DNA of 28,513 nt from CAZQKW01 sp964594075 (GTDB lineage Bacteria > Desulfobacterota > WTBG01 > CAIYCZ01). Below the pieces are notes generated by a model that saw only the letters and a program-made list of their open reading frames with translations, made no database searches and was not told the origin of the DNA. Position 1 is the first letter of the stretch; every line of letters starts with the position of its first letter. The position numbers and the translations under genes are program-made. The stretch covers positions 1-28,513 of the forward strand of contig CAZQKW010000044.1 in NCBI GenBank assembly GCA_964594075.1, read 5' to 3'. Shown here piece after piece: positions 16,033-24,822 of the stretch.

Positions 16033-17214
16033 TTATTTAAAATATTTATCTGCAAGGCGTTTAAATCCCGGCAGCGCGCCATCAATGACCCAATCTTCCA
16101 CGCAATAAGCGATGCGAAAAAAGCCGGAACCGCCGAATCCGCTGCCCGGCACGGTTAAAATGCGCTCCTTCTGCAATTCGCGGACGAATTCAATGTCGTT
16201 GATGGGCGCTTTGGGGAACAGATAAAATGCGCCTTCCGGCATTGTGAAACTATAACCCATCTGCTTGAGAGCGCGGCACAGCAGGTCGCGTTTGCGCTGA
16301 TAGATGGCAACATCTACCGTCGTGCCCTGAAGGCGCTGAACAACTTGCTGAATAAAGGCAGGCGCATTAACAAATCCCAGCGTTCGGTTGCAGAATATCA
16401 TGCCGTTTAGGAGATGCTCCAGCGGCGTGGCATCGGGGTTTACTGCAATGAAGCCAAGCCGTTCCCCGGGAATTGACAAATCTTTGGAATAGGACGTTAC
16501 GACGATGCTGTTTTTATACGCCGCAAGAATACTGGGAACCGTAACGCCGTCGTATACAATTTTGCTGTAAGGTTCATCAGAGACGAGATAAATCTCCCTG
16601 CCCAGTTCGTTTGCCTTACGATCAAGCAGCGTTGCCAGCCCCGCAATGGTGTCTGTGTCGTAAACTTTTCCAGTGGGATTGTTGGGCGAATTGATCAAGA
16701 CTGCTTTGGTTTTGGATGACAGAGCAGCTTCAATTGCCTGCAGATCCAGTGAAAAATCATCGTTGGTTTTAACCAGACGTGTTACGCCCTGGTAGTTGTC
16801 AACATAAAAATTATATTCTACAAAATAAGGGGTCGGGATGATTACCTCATCTCCCGGATCAAGCAGTGTCTTCAGCACCACATTGAGGCCGCCGCCCGCT
16901 CCGCAGGTCATAATAATATGCTGGCCAAAAATTTCTTTGCCATGTTCTTCAGACAGATATTCTGCAATCGCTTCGCGGGTTTCTGCATATCCTGCATTGG
17001 ACATATAGCCGTGCTTGCCGGGGAATCTTGTGCCGGCAAGCGAGGTAAAAACGTCAAAAAATTTATCAGGCGGCTCTAAATTAGGATTTCCCAGGCTAAA
17101 ATCAAAAACATTTTTTTCGCCGTATTGCTTTTTAAGCGCCGCGCCCTCCTCAAACATGCGGCGAATCCAGGAAGCGTTCTCCATGAACGTTGTAATTTTT
17201 TGTGATATTGCCAT
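16033..17214 (-). CDS. Pyridoxal-phosphate aminotransferase, class I (AspC-like fold)
   Basis: A cytoplasmic PLP enzyme moving amino groups between amino acids and 2-oxo acids. The 393-residue protein has SPNNPTG (176-182), DEPY (213-216), the PLP-binding Lys244 in SYSKDLSIPGERLG and a carboxylate-binding Arg near the C-terminus (FFRIAYC). The start is ATG 17214, 6 bases after AAGGAG; the ATG at 17220 touches the RBS directly and is rejected. The exact substrate cannot be read from sequence; aspartate or a broad-range aminotransferase is most likely. It is a single gene divergent from fmt. Confidence 0.92.
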   Translation of the reverse strand: MAISQKITTFMENASWIRRMFEEGAALKKQYGEKNVFDFSLGNPNLEPPDKFFDVFTSLAGTRFPGKHGYMSNAGYAETREAIAEYLSEEHGKEIFGQHIIMTCGAGGGLNVVLKTLLDPGDEVIIPTPYFVEYNFYVDNYQGVTRLVKTNDDFSLDLQAIEAALSSKTKAVLINSPNNPTGKVYDTDTIAGLATLLDRKANELGREIYLVSDEPYSKIVYDGVTVPSILAAYKNSIVVTSYSKDLSIPGERLGFIAVNPDATPLEHLLNGMIFCNRTLGFVNAPAFIQQVVQRLQGTTVDVAIYQRKRDLLCRALKQMGYSFTMPEGAFYLFPKAPINDIEFVRELQKERILTVPGSGFGGSGFFRIAYCVEDWVIDGALPGFKRLADKYFK

Positions 17215-17220
17215 ACGCAT

Positions 17221-17537
17221 CTCCTTGACAAAATTTAATTACACAGGACGCAGAGAAAATTTTTAATTCTTTATTATTGGCTATGTGATTATTCCGAGCC
17301 CGTAAAGAGATGAAAAAAACCGATCTGCGCTTGTTCCTCTATCATCAAATTGCGCAGCAGGACACCCGGCATATTGCCGAAAATCCGCGGCGGTTAATAT
17401 TTTTTTGCTTAAAAAGCCGGTTTTGTAAAGCAAAATATCAATCAGGTGCATACCGCATACAAGGAGTTCTTGCTTATTGTTCTAAAAAACATATACTGAG
17501 ACAATAACTCCGCGCGCAAATAGAAAGGAAAGGTTGC
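17221..17537. other. Divergent intergenic region between aminotransferase and fmt
   Basis: 317 bases. It must hold the promoters of both divergent genes; only a moderate fmt promoter is visible. A 65-codon plus-strand frame at 17310-17507 has its ATG hard against a purine run and resembles nothing known, so I do not call it a gene. Confidence 0.4.
17470..17497 (+). promoter_or_regulatory. Possible fmt promoter
   Basis: TTGCTT (17470-17475), 16-base spacer, TATACT (17492-17497), 40 bases before the fmt start. Confidence 0.4.
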
Positions 17538-18485
17538 GTGAAAACACTGCGCATAGCATTTATGGGAACTCCCCGATTTGCCCTGCCCTCCCTGCAGCTC
17601 CTGCTTGACCGTGCAGAGCACATAGTGGCCGTTATTACCCAGCCTGACCGGCCGGCCGGCAGGGGCCAGCATATTGTTCCGCCGCCCGTAAAGGAGTGTG
17701 CGCTCAGGCACAACCTTGCGGTTTTACAGCCCGTCAACGTGCGCGATGCTGCCTTCATCGCACAGGTAAAAAAACTGGCGCCGGATCTTATTGTGGTGGT
17801 GGCATTCGGGCAGATACTGCCACGCACGCTGCTTGACATTCCGCGTTACGGCTGTGTTAACGTGCACGCATCGCTTTTGCCTTTTTACCGCGGGGCGGCG
17901 CCCATCAACTGGGTGCTCATTAACGGCGAAACCGAAACGGGAGTTACCATAATGCTTCTTGACGAAGGCATGGATACCGGCGACATCCTGCTGCAGGAAA
18001 AGCTCTCCATTGAGCCGACCGACACAGTTGCAACCTTGCACGACCGGCTTGCACACAGCGGCGCCCTGCTGCTGGGAAAAGCACTGGATCAGCTCGTGAG
18101 CACCGGCTGGTCCCCAAAGCCGCAGGATCATGCGCAAGCAACCTATGCGCCGCTGCTGAAAAAAGAAGACGGCGTGATACTATGGCACAAAAGCGCTCGC
18201 GAAATTTACAACCAGATTCGCGGCATGAACCCCTGGCCCGGATGTTTCACGTATTTACAGGGGAAACTGCTAAAGGTTTTTGCTGCCGAGATTGGGGAGT
18301 CAGAGGCACAAGGGACTCCGGGAACTATTGTAGAGGTTTCACAATCGGGTATAACCGTGGCGACAGGCAGCGGAATGCTGGTTTTGAAAGAAATTCAGCT
18401 TGAAGGAAAAAAGCGCATGCCGGCAGAAGAGTTTATAAAAGGGAAAAATATACAGTGTGGCGATGTATTGACAGCTACAAAATGA
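17538..18485 (+). CDS. fmt: Methionyl-tRNA formyltransferase
   Basis: Formylates initiator Met-tRNA using 10-formyltetrahydrofolate. The 315-residue protein matches the usual length. The catalytic residues Asn108, His110 and Asp146 fall at the same numbers as in E. coli, in NVHASLLPFYRGAAPINW and LLDEGMDTGDI. The C-terminal domain (about 205-315) is the tRNA-binding OB-fold. GTG start with AAAGG 5 bases upstream. The usual partner def (peptide deformylase) is not next to it; the gene is alone and convergent with comM. Confidence 0.97.
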   Translation: MKTLRIAFMGTPRFALPSLQLLLDRAEHIVAVITQPDRPAGRGQHIVPPPVKECALRHNLAVLQPVNVRDAAFIAQVKKLAPDLIVVVAFGQILPRTLLDIPRYGCVNVHASLLPFYRGAAPINWVLINGETETGVTIMLLDEGMDTGDILLQEKLSIEPTDTVATLHDRLAHSGALLLGKALDQLVSTGWSPKPQDHAQATYAPLLKKEDGVILWHKSAREIYNQIRGMNPWPGCFTYLQGKLLKVFAAEIGESEAQGTPGTIVEVSQSGITVATGSGMLVLKEIQLEGKKRMPAEEFIKGKNIQCGDVLTATK

Positions 18486-18609
18486 ATGAACCAAAAGGTT
18501 GCTAAACTCGCGGGTACATTCTTCCTAATTATTTAGGTAAATTGTTTTCCAAAATCATTATAATCTATCTTATACATTCTGTAAATCCCGCCAATAATCC
18601 CAGCACATC

Positions 18610-20142
18610 CTAAAACCTAAACTGCCGATCCAGACTTCTATACTGGATGGCTTCAGAGATGTGGGGAGATTGGATATGCTCTGCGCCGTCAAGGTCGGCA
18701 ATGGTGCGGGCAACTTTCAGGATGCGGGTATAGGCGCGCGCCGATAAGCCCAGTTTATTTATTGCCGTTTCGAGAAGCCGGCGCGATGCCTCGTCAATCT
18801 GGCAAAATGACTTCAGGTGGCGTGAGCCCATTTGCGCGTTGCAGTGAATTTTAGTTCGCGCCAGGCGCTGGTGCTGAATTTCCCGCGCCCGGCTGACCCG
18901 CTGCCGCACGCTCGCCGATGATTCGGCAGCGCTGTCGCGCGACAGTTCCTGAAATTTTAACGGCGGCACTTCCACATGGATGTCAATACGGTCAAGCAGC
19001 GGCCCAGATATTTTGGAGCGGTAGCGCTGGATCAGGAGCGCGGTGCAGGTGCATTCATGCTGGGGATCTGAAAAATAACCGCAGGGGCAGGGGTTCATAG
19101 CGGCCACCAGCATAAACCGCGATGGATAGGTAATGGATGTGGCCGCGCGGGAGATGGTGACCTTGCCGTCTTCAAGCGGCTGGCGCATCACTTCCAGCGC
19201 ATTTTTTTTAAATTCCGGCAACTCATCAAGGAACAACACCCCGTTATGGGCGAGACTTACTTCGCCGGGACGCGGGATTGCCCCGCCCCCAGTCAATCCC
19301 GCATCAGAAATAGTGTGATGAGGAGAGCGAAACGGCCGGTTGACCAAAAGCGGAGAATCACGGTCAAGCAGCCCAGCAACACTGTGGATTTTTGTGGTTT
19401 CTATGGCTTCTTCAAAAGTGAGTCGTGGCAGTATGGTGGGAATGCGTTTTGCGAGCATGGTTTTGCCTGAACCGGGCGGACCGACCATGAGCAGGTTATG
19501 GCCGCCGGCAGCCGCTACTTCTATTGCGCGCTTGGCATGCTGCTGTCCCTTTACGTCTGAAAAATCTACGGGATATTCAAGGTCGGCACTGAACAGCTCA
19601 TCAAGATTTACCTGCGCAGGTGTCAGAGCGATCCTGCCATGGCTGAACTCCACGACCTGGGATAAAGTGTCCACCCCGATAACAGCAATGCCCTCCACAA
19701 TGGCAGCTTCCCGCTCATTTTCCCGGGGCAAAATAATACCCGCCATCCCCTTTTCCCTGCAGGCCACCGCAGTCGGCAAGACGCCGCGCACCGGCTTAAC
19801 CCGGCCGTCAAGCGACAGCTCGCCGATAATGACATGATTATTGAGCAATTCCCGGTTCACATGATTTTCTGCCGACAAAATGCCAATGGCAATAGGCAGG
19901 TCAAAAGCCGAGCCTTCCTTTTTTATGTCAGCAGGGGCAAGATTCACTGTAATCCGTGTACCCGGAAAACCATACCCCATATTCTTAATAGCGGACTTGA
20001 CCCGGTCTTTGCTCTCTTTAACCGCTCCATCCGGGAGGCCGACGGTTGAGAAATACGGAAGACCAGGGCTGATATCTACCTCAACCTCTACCAAATAGGC
20101 GTCAATGCCAAAAATTGAACTGCTGAAGATTTTGGAGAGCAC
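18610..20142 (-). CDS. comM: ComM/YifB-family Mg-chelatase-like AAA+ ATPase
   Basis: Hexameric ATPase family; in Vibrio and Haemophilus ComM promotes branch migration during natural transformation, elsewhere its role is poorly known. The 510-residue protein has an N-terminal Lon-protease-like domain (about 1-180; SPGLPYFSTVGLPDGAVKESKDRV), Walker A GPPGSGKT (221-228), Walker B NGVLFLDELPEF, the Cys-rich MNPCPCGYFSDPQHECTC and the C-terminal helical domain with SARAYTRILKVARTIADLDG. The start is the GTG at 20140-20142, giving the typical MLSK..GIDAYLVEVEVDIS N-terminus; the RBS is weak. No competence gene is adjacent. Confidence 0.93.
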   Translation of the reverse strand: MLSKIFSSSIFGIDAYLVEVEVDISPGLPYFSTVGLPDGAVKESKDRVKSAIKNMGYGFPGTRITVNLAPADIKKEGSAFDLPIAIGILSAENHVNRELLNNHVIIGELSLDGRVKPVRGVLPTAVACREKGMAGIILPRENEREAAIVEGIAVIGVDTLSQVVEFSHGRIALTPAQVNLDELFSADLEYPVDFSDVKGQQHAKRAIEVAAAGGHNLLMVGPPGSGKTMLAKRIPTILPRLTFEEAIETTKIHSVAGLLDRDSPLLVNRPFRSPHHTISDAGLTGGGAIPRPGEVSLAHNGVLFLDELPEFKKNALEVMRQPLEDGKVTISRAATSITYPSRFMLVAAMNPCPCGYFSDPQHECTCTALLIQRYRSKISGPLLDRIDIHVEVPPLKFQELSRDSAAESSASVRQRVSRAREIQHQRLARTKIHCNAQMGSRHLKSFCQIDEASRRLLETAINKLGLSARAYTRILKVARTIADLDGAEHIQSPHISEAIQYRSLDRQFRF

Positions 20143-20275
20143 CAGACGTCTCGTTTCTTTTATGGATTAATAAAAGGTTTGCTGATTAGTAGCAAATACA
20201 ACGCATAAATACAATTGATATTTTGCCCCCGTGCGATCGCACAACCGGTGACGGGAAATCTCAGGCTGATAATAT

Positions 20276-20657
20276 TTAAACAACTGGCAATTGGCCGGGA
20301 CATTCAACGACAAAATCAGGACGTTCCGCAAAAATGAGCCCTGGAATTCCGGTAATCCGCGTAAAAACACCAAAACGCAATGGGTATCATGAAAAACTTT
20401 AACACAGACGCGTCTGGGGGATTTTTTGCCACAACAATGAGCTCATCCGTTGGCATCACGACCTTATCACCGTGCGTATTCTGCTGCGGGCAGGCAGCCG
20501 GTAGCGCCTTCGTCCCCGTTGCTTCATGGGGTCTGGGGAGTGCATAATATAACGGCGCCTGCCGTGTTTCTGGTGCGGACGGTTGTGTTGTGACGATAAA
20601 AAATCCCGGACGCGTCTTCATCCCCATCAATAAAATATTTTTGAGAAAGTCCTGCAA
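20276..20657 (-). pseudogene. Probable frameshifted small gene of unknown function
   Basis: Reading the minus strand from 20657 (TTG; ATGs at 20627 and 20621), one frame gives protein-like sequence with LYYALPRPHEATGTKALP, DKVVMPTDELIVVAKNPP and KFFMIPIAF. Exactly where that frame turns odd, the next frame gives GVFTRITGIPGLIFAERP followed by DFVVECPGQLPVV and TAA at 20276-20278. Removing one T from the TTTT run in GCGTTTTGG joins them into one protein of about 126 residues. I do not recognise the family. It may be a decaying gene or a sequencing error in a real gene. No good RBS is seen. Confidence 0.4.
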
Positions 20658-20668
20658 CTACAATTAAC

Positions 20669-20697
20669 TTGACGCTTATTATCACATCATTTAGTAT
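20669..20697 (+). promoter_or_regulatory. moaC promoter
   Basis: TTGACG (20669-20674), 17-base spacer, TAGTAT (20692-20697), 43 bases before the moaC ATG. Confidence 0.5.
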
Positions 20698-20739
20698 GAT
20701 TTTTTAAATCCATTTTTCAGGTTGAAGGGCAGATTATAT

Positions 20740-21222
20740 ATGAACAAGCTGACCCATTTTGATAAGTTCGGACGGTCAAGGATGGTTGATGTTACAGAAA
20801 AGAATGACACGGCGAGAGAAGCTGTGGCGCAGGCCACGGTTATTATGCAACTGGAAACGCTGCGTCGTATCGTCGACCGGCGGATTGAAAAGGGCGATGT
20901 TCTGGGCGTAGCCCAGACCGCAGGCATCATGGCAGCCAAGAAAACGTCTGATTTGATCCCCATGTGCCACCCCCTTACTATCACCGCGGTAGAGATGGAA
21001 TTTTTGCCCGACCACACGACCAGCACGATTACCGTGCGGGCACGGGTTAAGGTAACGGGTAAAACCGGCGTGGAAATGGAGGCGCTGACCGCAGTGTCTG
21101 TGGCATCCCTTACCATTTATGACATGTGCAAGGCGATTGACCGAGGTATCGTTATCTCAGATATCAAGCTGTTACAAAAGAGCGGTGGCAAGAGTGGCCG
21201 CTATGAACGGCCATCTATTTAA
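20740..21222 (+). CDS. moaC: Cyclic pyranopterin monophosphate synthase MoaC
   Basis: Converts the MoaA product into cyclic pyranopterin monophosphate, an early step of molybdenum-cofactor synthesis. The 160-residue length is that of the family. The N-terminus has the typical MVDVTEK, then AGIMAAKKTSDLIPMCHPL and TGVEMEALTAVSVASLTIYDMCKA. ATG 20740 follows GAAGGG by 10 bases; the open frame back to 20722 starts at a TTG inside the RBS region. moaA is not in the window. With moeA this argues for molybdo- or tungsto-enzymes in the genome. Confidence 0.97.
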   Translation: MNKLTHFDKFGRSRMVDVTEKNDTAREAVAQATVIMQLETLRRIVDRRIEKGDVLGVAQTAGIMAAKKTSDLIPMCHPLTITAVEMEFLPDHTTSTITVRARVKVTGKTGVEMEALTAVSVASLTIYDMCKAIDRGIVISDIKLLQKSGGKSGRYERPSI

Positions 21223-21238
21223 TCCTTTACATTTTGCA

Positions 21239-21266
21239 TTGCGCATACTATTTTTATAAATATAAA
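21239..21266 (+). promoter_or_regulatory. Possible promoter of the DksA-like gene
   Basis: TTGCGC (21239-21244), 16-base spacer, TATAAA (21261-21266), about 33 bases before the ATG. Confidence 0.35.
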
Positions 21267-21298
21267 TGACTAATAGGCTAAAGCGGTGAACGGTTACC

Positions 21299-21661
21299 AT
21301 GGATAAAGAGAAATTGGAATTTTTCAAAGCGCTGCTCACCAAATGGATGGACGAAATCGGCGCAGAAGCAAAAGATACGGTAGTTGAAATGACAGACGAG
21401 GATGACACGTTTCCCGACCCTACCGATCGCGCAACGCTGGAAGCAGACAGAAATTTTGTCCTGCGTATGCGCGACCGGGAACGCAAGCTGCTGCCAAAAA
21501 TCAGGAAAGCTTTTGAACGTATTGAGAATGGCACGTTTGGTATCTGCGAACTTTGCGGCGGCGAAATATCTGAAGAGCGGCTTAAAGTGCGTCCCGTCAC
21601 GACGCTGTGTATTGAGTGTAAGGAACAGCAGGAACGCCAGGAAAAAGCGCGAAAACTGTGA
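21299..21661 (+). CDS. DksA/TraR-family C4 zinc-finger protein
   Basis: Small protein expected to enter the secondary channel of RNA polymerase and tune transcription with ppGpp. The 120 residues comprise an N-terminal helix, an acidic coiled-coil tip region with DPTDRA (40-45, the DxxDxA motif of DksA), the returning helix with RKLLPKIRKAFERIENGTFG, and a zinc finger with Cys83, Cys86, Cys104 and Cys107. It is shorter than E. coli DksA (151 residues), typical of many environmental homologues. The RBS is weak (AAAGCGG well upstream). Single gene between moaC and galT; exact regulon unknown. Confidence 0.9.
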   Translation: MDKEKLEFFKALLTKWMDEIGAEAKDTVVEMTDEDDTFPDPTDRATLEADRNFVLRMRDRERKLLPKIRKAFERIENGTFGICELCGGEISEERLKVRPVTTLCIECKEQQERQEKARKL

Positions 21662-21953
21662 TGCGAAGGCAGACACGGCCTGGTGCGTTGTTGGGGCAAA
21701 AGACGCCCGCCAGTAAGCGGCTGCTGCTGTCCTGTTTTCTAAAAGATGTTTTATACACATGGGTTATTCTCGCTTGCAGAGAAATACTGTTCCCTCGCGA
21801 AGCACTGACCATGCCCTTCCCTTTCCGCTCTCCAGTAACAAGAGGTTTAAAACAGAACAATGCGCGGCTTAGAACATATTAAATCTCGCAGAAGGGCGGC
21901 AGGATGTTTTGCGCGTGCCCGGTGCTTTAAATGCAGCAACAAAGGAAACCGTC

Positions 21954-22946
21954 ATGCCTGAATTACGCAAAGACCCGATTGTCGGCAGATGGGTCATTAT
22001 TTCAACAGAGCGCGGTAAGCGGCCCTCGGATTTGACCATAGAGCCGTCTAAAAGCCGCGGCGGATTTTGCCCCCTGTGTCCGGGCAATGAAGATAAAACA
22101 CCGCCTGAAGTGTATTCTCTGCGCTCAAACAATTCGCAACCCAACAAGCCGGGGTGGTCTCTCAGGGTCGTCCCGAACAAATTCCCAGCGCTGGTTAATG
22201 AGGGCGAGCTGAATAAACGGGGCGATGGTATCTATGATCTTATGAACGGTTTTGGTGTTCATGAAGTTATCATTGAAACCCCGGTTCACGAAGCTAACGC
22301 GTCAACGCTTACCATTGCAGAATTTACGAATATCCTGCTTGCATACCGGGAACGCATGCGCGTTCTCAAGCAAGACAAACGGTTTCATTATATCTCGGTC
22401 TTCAAAAATTACGGCGAGGTTGCCGGCGCATCGCTTGAGCACCCGCACTCCCAGCTTATTGCGCTGCCGGTGGTGCCAAAACAGCCGCTGGAATCGCTGG
22501 CCGGCGCGCAGACCTACTTTAATTATAAAGAACGCTGCATTTATTGCGACATCATTCGTCAGGAGCTCTCAAGCGAAATCCGGGTGGTGGCGCAAAACCG
22601 AGATTTTCTCGCTTTTGAACCGTTTGCACCGCGGTTTCCTTTTGAGACCTGGATTCTGCCGCTGCGTCATTATTCCGCATTCGAGGAAACCCCCGTTGAT
22701 AACTTCCCGACTCTGGCAGAACTGTTCAGCTCTGTGCTTAAAAAAATCAATAATGCGCTCAGTTTTCCGCCGTTCAATTATATGCTGCATACTTCGCCCC
22801 TCGACAAAAGCGATCTTGAGTATGATCACTGGCATTTTGAGATAATACCACGGCTTACTAAAGTAGCTGGTTTTGAATGGGGGTCGGGATTCTATATCAA
22901 TCCGACGCCGCCGGAAGATGCTGCCCGCTATCTACGGGAGGCGTGA
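21954..22946 (+). CDS. galT: Galactose-1-phosphate uridylyltransferase
   Basis: Swaps UMP between UDP-glucose and galactose-1-phosphate in the Leloir pathway. The 330-residue protein begins MPELRKDPIVGRWVIISTERG, has Cys39 and Cys42 of the structural metal site (GGFCPLCPGNED) and the active site His163-Pro-His165, with His165 the expected uridylylated nucleophile. A second CIYC pair lies near 205. ATG 21954 follows AAAGGA at a spacing of 8; the frame is open upstream to a TTG without RBS. A UAP1-like sugar nucleotidyltransferase lies 0.5 kb downstream, which supports a UDP-sugar role. Relatives can act on other hexose phosphates. Confidence 0.93.
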   Translation: MPELRKDPIVGRWVIISTERGKRPSDLTIEPSKSRGGFCPLCPGNEDKTPPEVYSLRSNNSQPNKPGWSLRVVPNKFPALVNEGELNKRGDGIYDLMNGFGVHEVIIETPVHEANASTLTIAEFTNILLAYRERMRVLKQDKRFHYISVFKNYGEVAGASLEHPHSQLIALPVVPKQPLESLAGAQTYFNYKERCIYCDIIRQELSSEIRVVAQNRDFLAFEPFAPRFPFETWILPLRHYSAFEETPVDNFPTLAELFSSVLKKINNALSFPPFNYMLHTSPLDKSDLEYDHWHFEIIPRLTKVAGFEWGSGFYINPTPPEDAARYLREA

Positions 22947-22996
22947 GGTGCGGTATACACACCGCTGCATGATATCATTGAAGACAGGAGGTCGCC

Positions 22997-23353
22997 GTGA
23001 AACGCATATTAGTCGTCGATGACGAAGAAAGCATACGGCTGCTCTATCAGGAAGAGCTGCAGGATCAGGGCTACGAAGTCATACTTGCCGGCGATGCCGA
23101 AGAAGCACTTTTAAAATTTACCGAAACCAATCCCCATCTGATTATTCTTGATATCAAAATGCCGGGTCGCAGCGGTATTGATGTGCTGAAAAGCATTCGA
23201 GAACAGGCGCGCGATGTGCCGATTATCCTGAGCACTGCCTATGGCGAATACAAACAGAATTTTGAAACCTGGGCGTCTGATGCCTATGTGGTTAAATCCG
23301 CCAACCTCGAAGCCCTCATGAATAAGATCCGGGAAATTCTGTCCTGCAGGTGA
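22997..23353 (+). CDS. Stand-alone response-regulator receiver domain
   Basis: A 118-residue CheY-like phospho-acceptor with no output domain. Acidic pocket Asp8/Asp9, phosphorylation site Asp52 in LIILDIKMPG, Thr80 and Lys100 (VVKSAN) are all present, so it should be active. GTG start 7 bases or so after AGGAGG. It follows galT by 50 bases and precedes the UAP1-like gene by 50 bases, so it may be co-transcribed with sugar-nucleotide genes. The partner kinase is unknown; the PAS-GAF kinase at 10910-13582 is only a guess. Confidence 0.92.
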   Translation: MKRILVVDDEESIRLLYQEELQDQGYEVILAGDAEEALLKFTETNPHLIILDIKMPGRSGIDVLKSIREQARDVPIILSTAYGEYKQNFETWASDAYVVKSANLEALMNKIREILSCR

Positions 23354-23403
23354 AATAATTCTGCGAGCGACGGACGCCTGAGCACGACATCCCTTGATAC
23401 AGC

Positions 23404-24819
23404 ATGGCTGCAGAACAATTTGATCACCCCCTGAAAGATTCGCTATCAGAACAGGAGCTTCTGGACAGGTTATGCGCATATAACCAGCACCACATTCTTA
23501 CCTGCCTTGAGTTGCTCCCCCCGGCACAACGCACTGTCTTACTGGATGACGTACGAACGATTAACCTTGAGCAACTGGCGGCACGTTACCGAACCTATCG
23601 CGCCGCTGCCGCTTTGCCGCCGGGAAAAAAAGTTTTTGATACGGCAGATATCATCGCGCCGCCGTTTGATCCCCACCTGATTGCTCTGGGCGAGGAGTAT
23701 CTACGCGCCGGCAAGGTGGGCATTTTCCTGGTGGCGGGGGGGCAGGGGAGCCGTCTTGGGTTTAAGGGCCCCAAAGGCTGCTACCCTATTTCGCCCGTAA
23801 GAAACAAGAGTCTCTTCCGGTTGTTTGCCGAGGCAATAGCAGCGCGTGCGCGGCGCTATGGCACGCCGCTTCCCTGGTACATCATGACCTCCCGGGACAA
23901 TGATGCCGAGACCCGGCGATTTTTTCGGCAGCACGACTTTTTTGGCCTGAACCATGAAAACATTATGTTTCTGGTGCAGGGAGAAATCCCTTCGCTTGAT
24001 CTGGACGGACGGCTGTTAATCGGCAGAGATCTGCGCATTTTTAAAAATCCCGACGGGCACGGCGGATCGTTGCGCGCCCTTAAAGAATCAGGAGCCCTCC
24101 GGGATATGCGCGAACGGGGAATTGAGGAAATTTTTTATTTTCAGGTGGATAATCCGCTGGCAAAAATTGCTGATCCGCTGTTTATCGGCGCACATGTGCA
24201 GCACCAGGCAGAGATGTCAACCAAAGTGGTGCAGAAGACCGATCCGGAAGAAAAAGTAGGCATTATTGGAAAAATAAACGGAAAGATCGGCTGCATTGAA
24301 TACAGCGAACTGACGCCGGCAGAAATAACTGAACGGCGCGAAGACGGAACGTTGCGTTTCAGCAGTGCCAATATCGCCATTCACATGATAAAGAGAACAT
24401 TTGTCGAACACCTCACTCAGGATGAAGGATTTTCACTTCCCTACCATGTTGCGATCAAAGATATTGAGTGCCTTGCCGTGCAAGACGGGCAGCTTGTTCC
24501 CAAAACGAGAAAAGGCCTTAAATTTGAGATGTTTGTATTTGATGCGCTGGGCTTTGCCACGCGTTCCATTACCCTGCAGGTTAAACGCGAGGAGGAGTTT
24601 TCGCCGGTTAAAAATTTTGACGGCGCTGATTCGCCGCAGACGGCGCGGCAGGCGATGGTAAATCTTTTTGTCCGCTGGATAAAGCAAGCGGATGCATCGG
24701 TGCGTATCCCGGAAAACTTTATTGTTGAAATAAGCCCCCTGTTTGCTCTTGATGCAGCTGAATTTGCAGAAAAATTTGCTCCTCCCCCCGTGCTTTCTTC
24801 ACCGCTCTATATCGGGTAA
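23404..24819 (+). CDS. UAP1-like UTP:sugar-1-phosphate uridylyltransferase (UDPGP family)
   Basis: A 471-residue cytoplasmic nucleotidyltransferase of the eukaryote-type UDP-N-acetylhexosamine pyrophosphorylase family. It has the nucleotide loop GGQGSRLGFKGPKG (112-125), NPDGHGG, VDNPLAKIADPLFIG, EYSE, and the C-terminal GLKFEMFVFDALGFA and EEFSPVKNFDG segments, all in the order seen in human UAP1. It is unlike bacterial GlmU or GalU. The product is probably UDP-GlcNAc, UDP-GalNAc or UDP-glucose; the sugar cannot be fixed from sequence. The ATG has no visible Shine-Dalgarno sequence. It ends 3 bases before priA. Confidence 0.9.
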   Translation: MAAEQFDHPLKDSLSEQELLDRLCAYNQHHILTCLELLPPAQRTVLLDDVRTINLEQLAARYRTYRAAAALPPGKKVFDTADIIAPPFDPHLIALGEEYLRAGKVGIFLVAGGQGSRLGFKGPKGCYPISPVRNKSLFRLFAEAIAARARRYGTPLPWYIMTSRDNDAETRRFFRQHDFFGLNHENIMFLVQGEIPSLDLDGRLLIGRDLRIFKNPDGHGGSLRALKESGALRDMRERGIEEIFYFQVDNPLAKIADPLFIGAHVQHQAEMSTKVVQKTDPEEKVGIIGKINGKIGCIEYSELTPAEITERREDGTLRFSSANIAIHMIKRTFVEHLTQDEGFSLPYHVAIKDIECLAVQDGQLVPKTRKGLKFEMFVFDALGFATRSITLQVKREEEFSPVKNFDGADSPQTARQAMVNLFVRWIKQADASVRIPENFIVEISPLFALDAAEFAEKFAPPPVLSSPLYIG

Positions 24820-24822
24820 TCC

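Larger units (their letters stand above)
20143..20739. other. Long stretch between comM and moaC without an intact gene
   Basis: Nearly 600 bases. It holds the frameshifted minus-strand frame at 20276-20657 and the moaC promoter near 20670-20697. The comM promoter should also lie here but is not recognisable. The 8-base palindrome GCGATCGC near 20233-20240 has no assigned role. Confidence 0.4.

Noticed and set aside
17310..17507. 65-codon plus-strand frame before fmt
   Set aside because: The ATG abuts its only purine run, composition is unconvincing, and it overlaps the candidate fmt promoter.
21658..21882. 74-codon frame after the DksA-like gene, considered as an lspA remnant
   Set aside because: It shows none of the signal peptidase II motifs (the Asn/Asp catalytic motifs) and has no RBS; the 290 bases before galT are left without a call.
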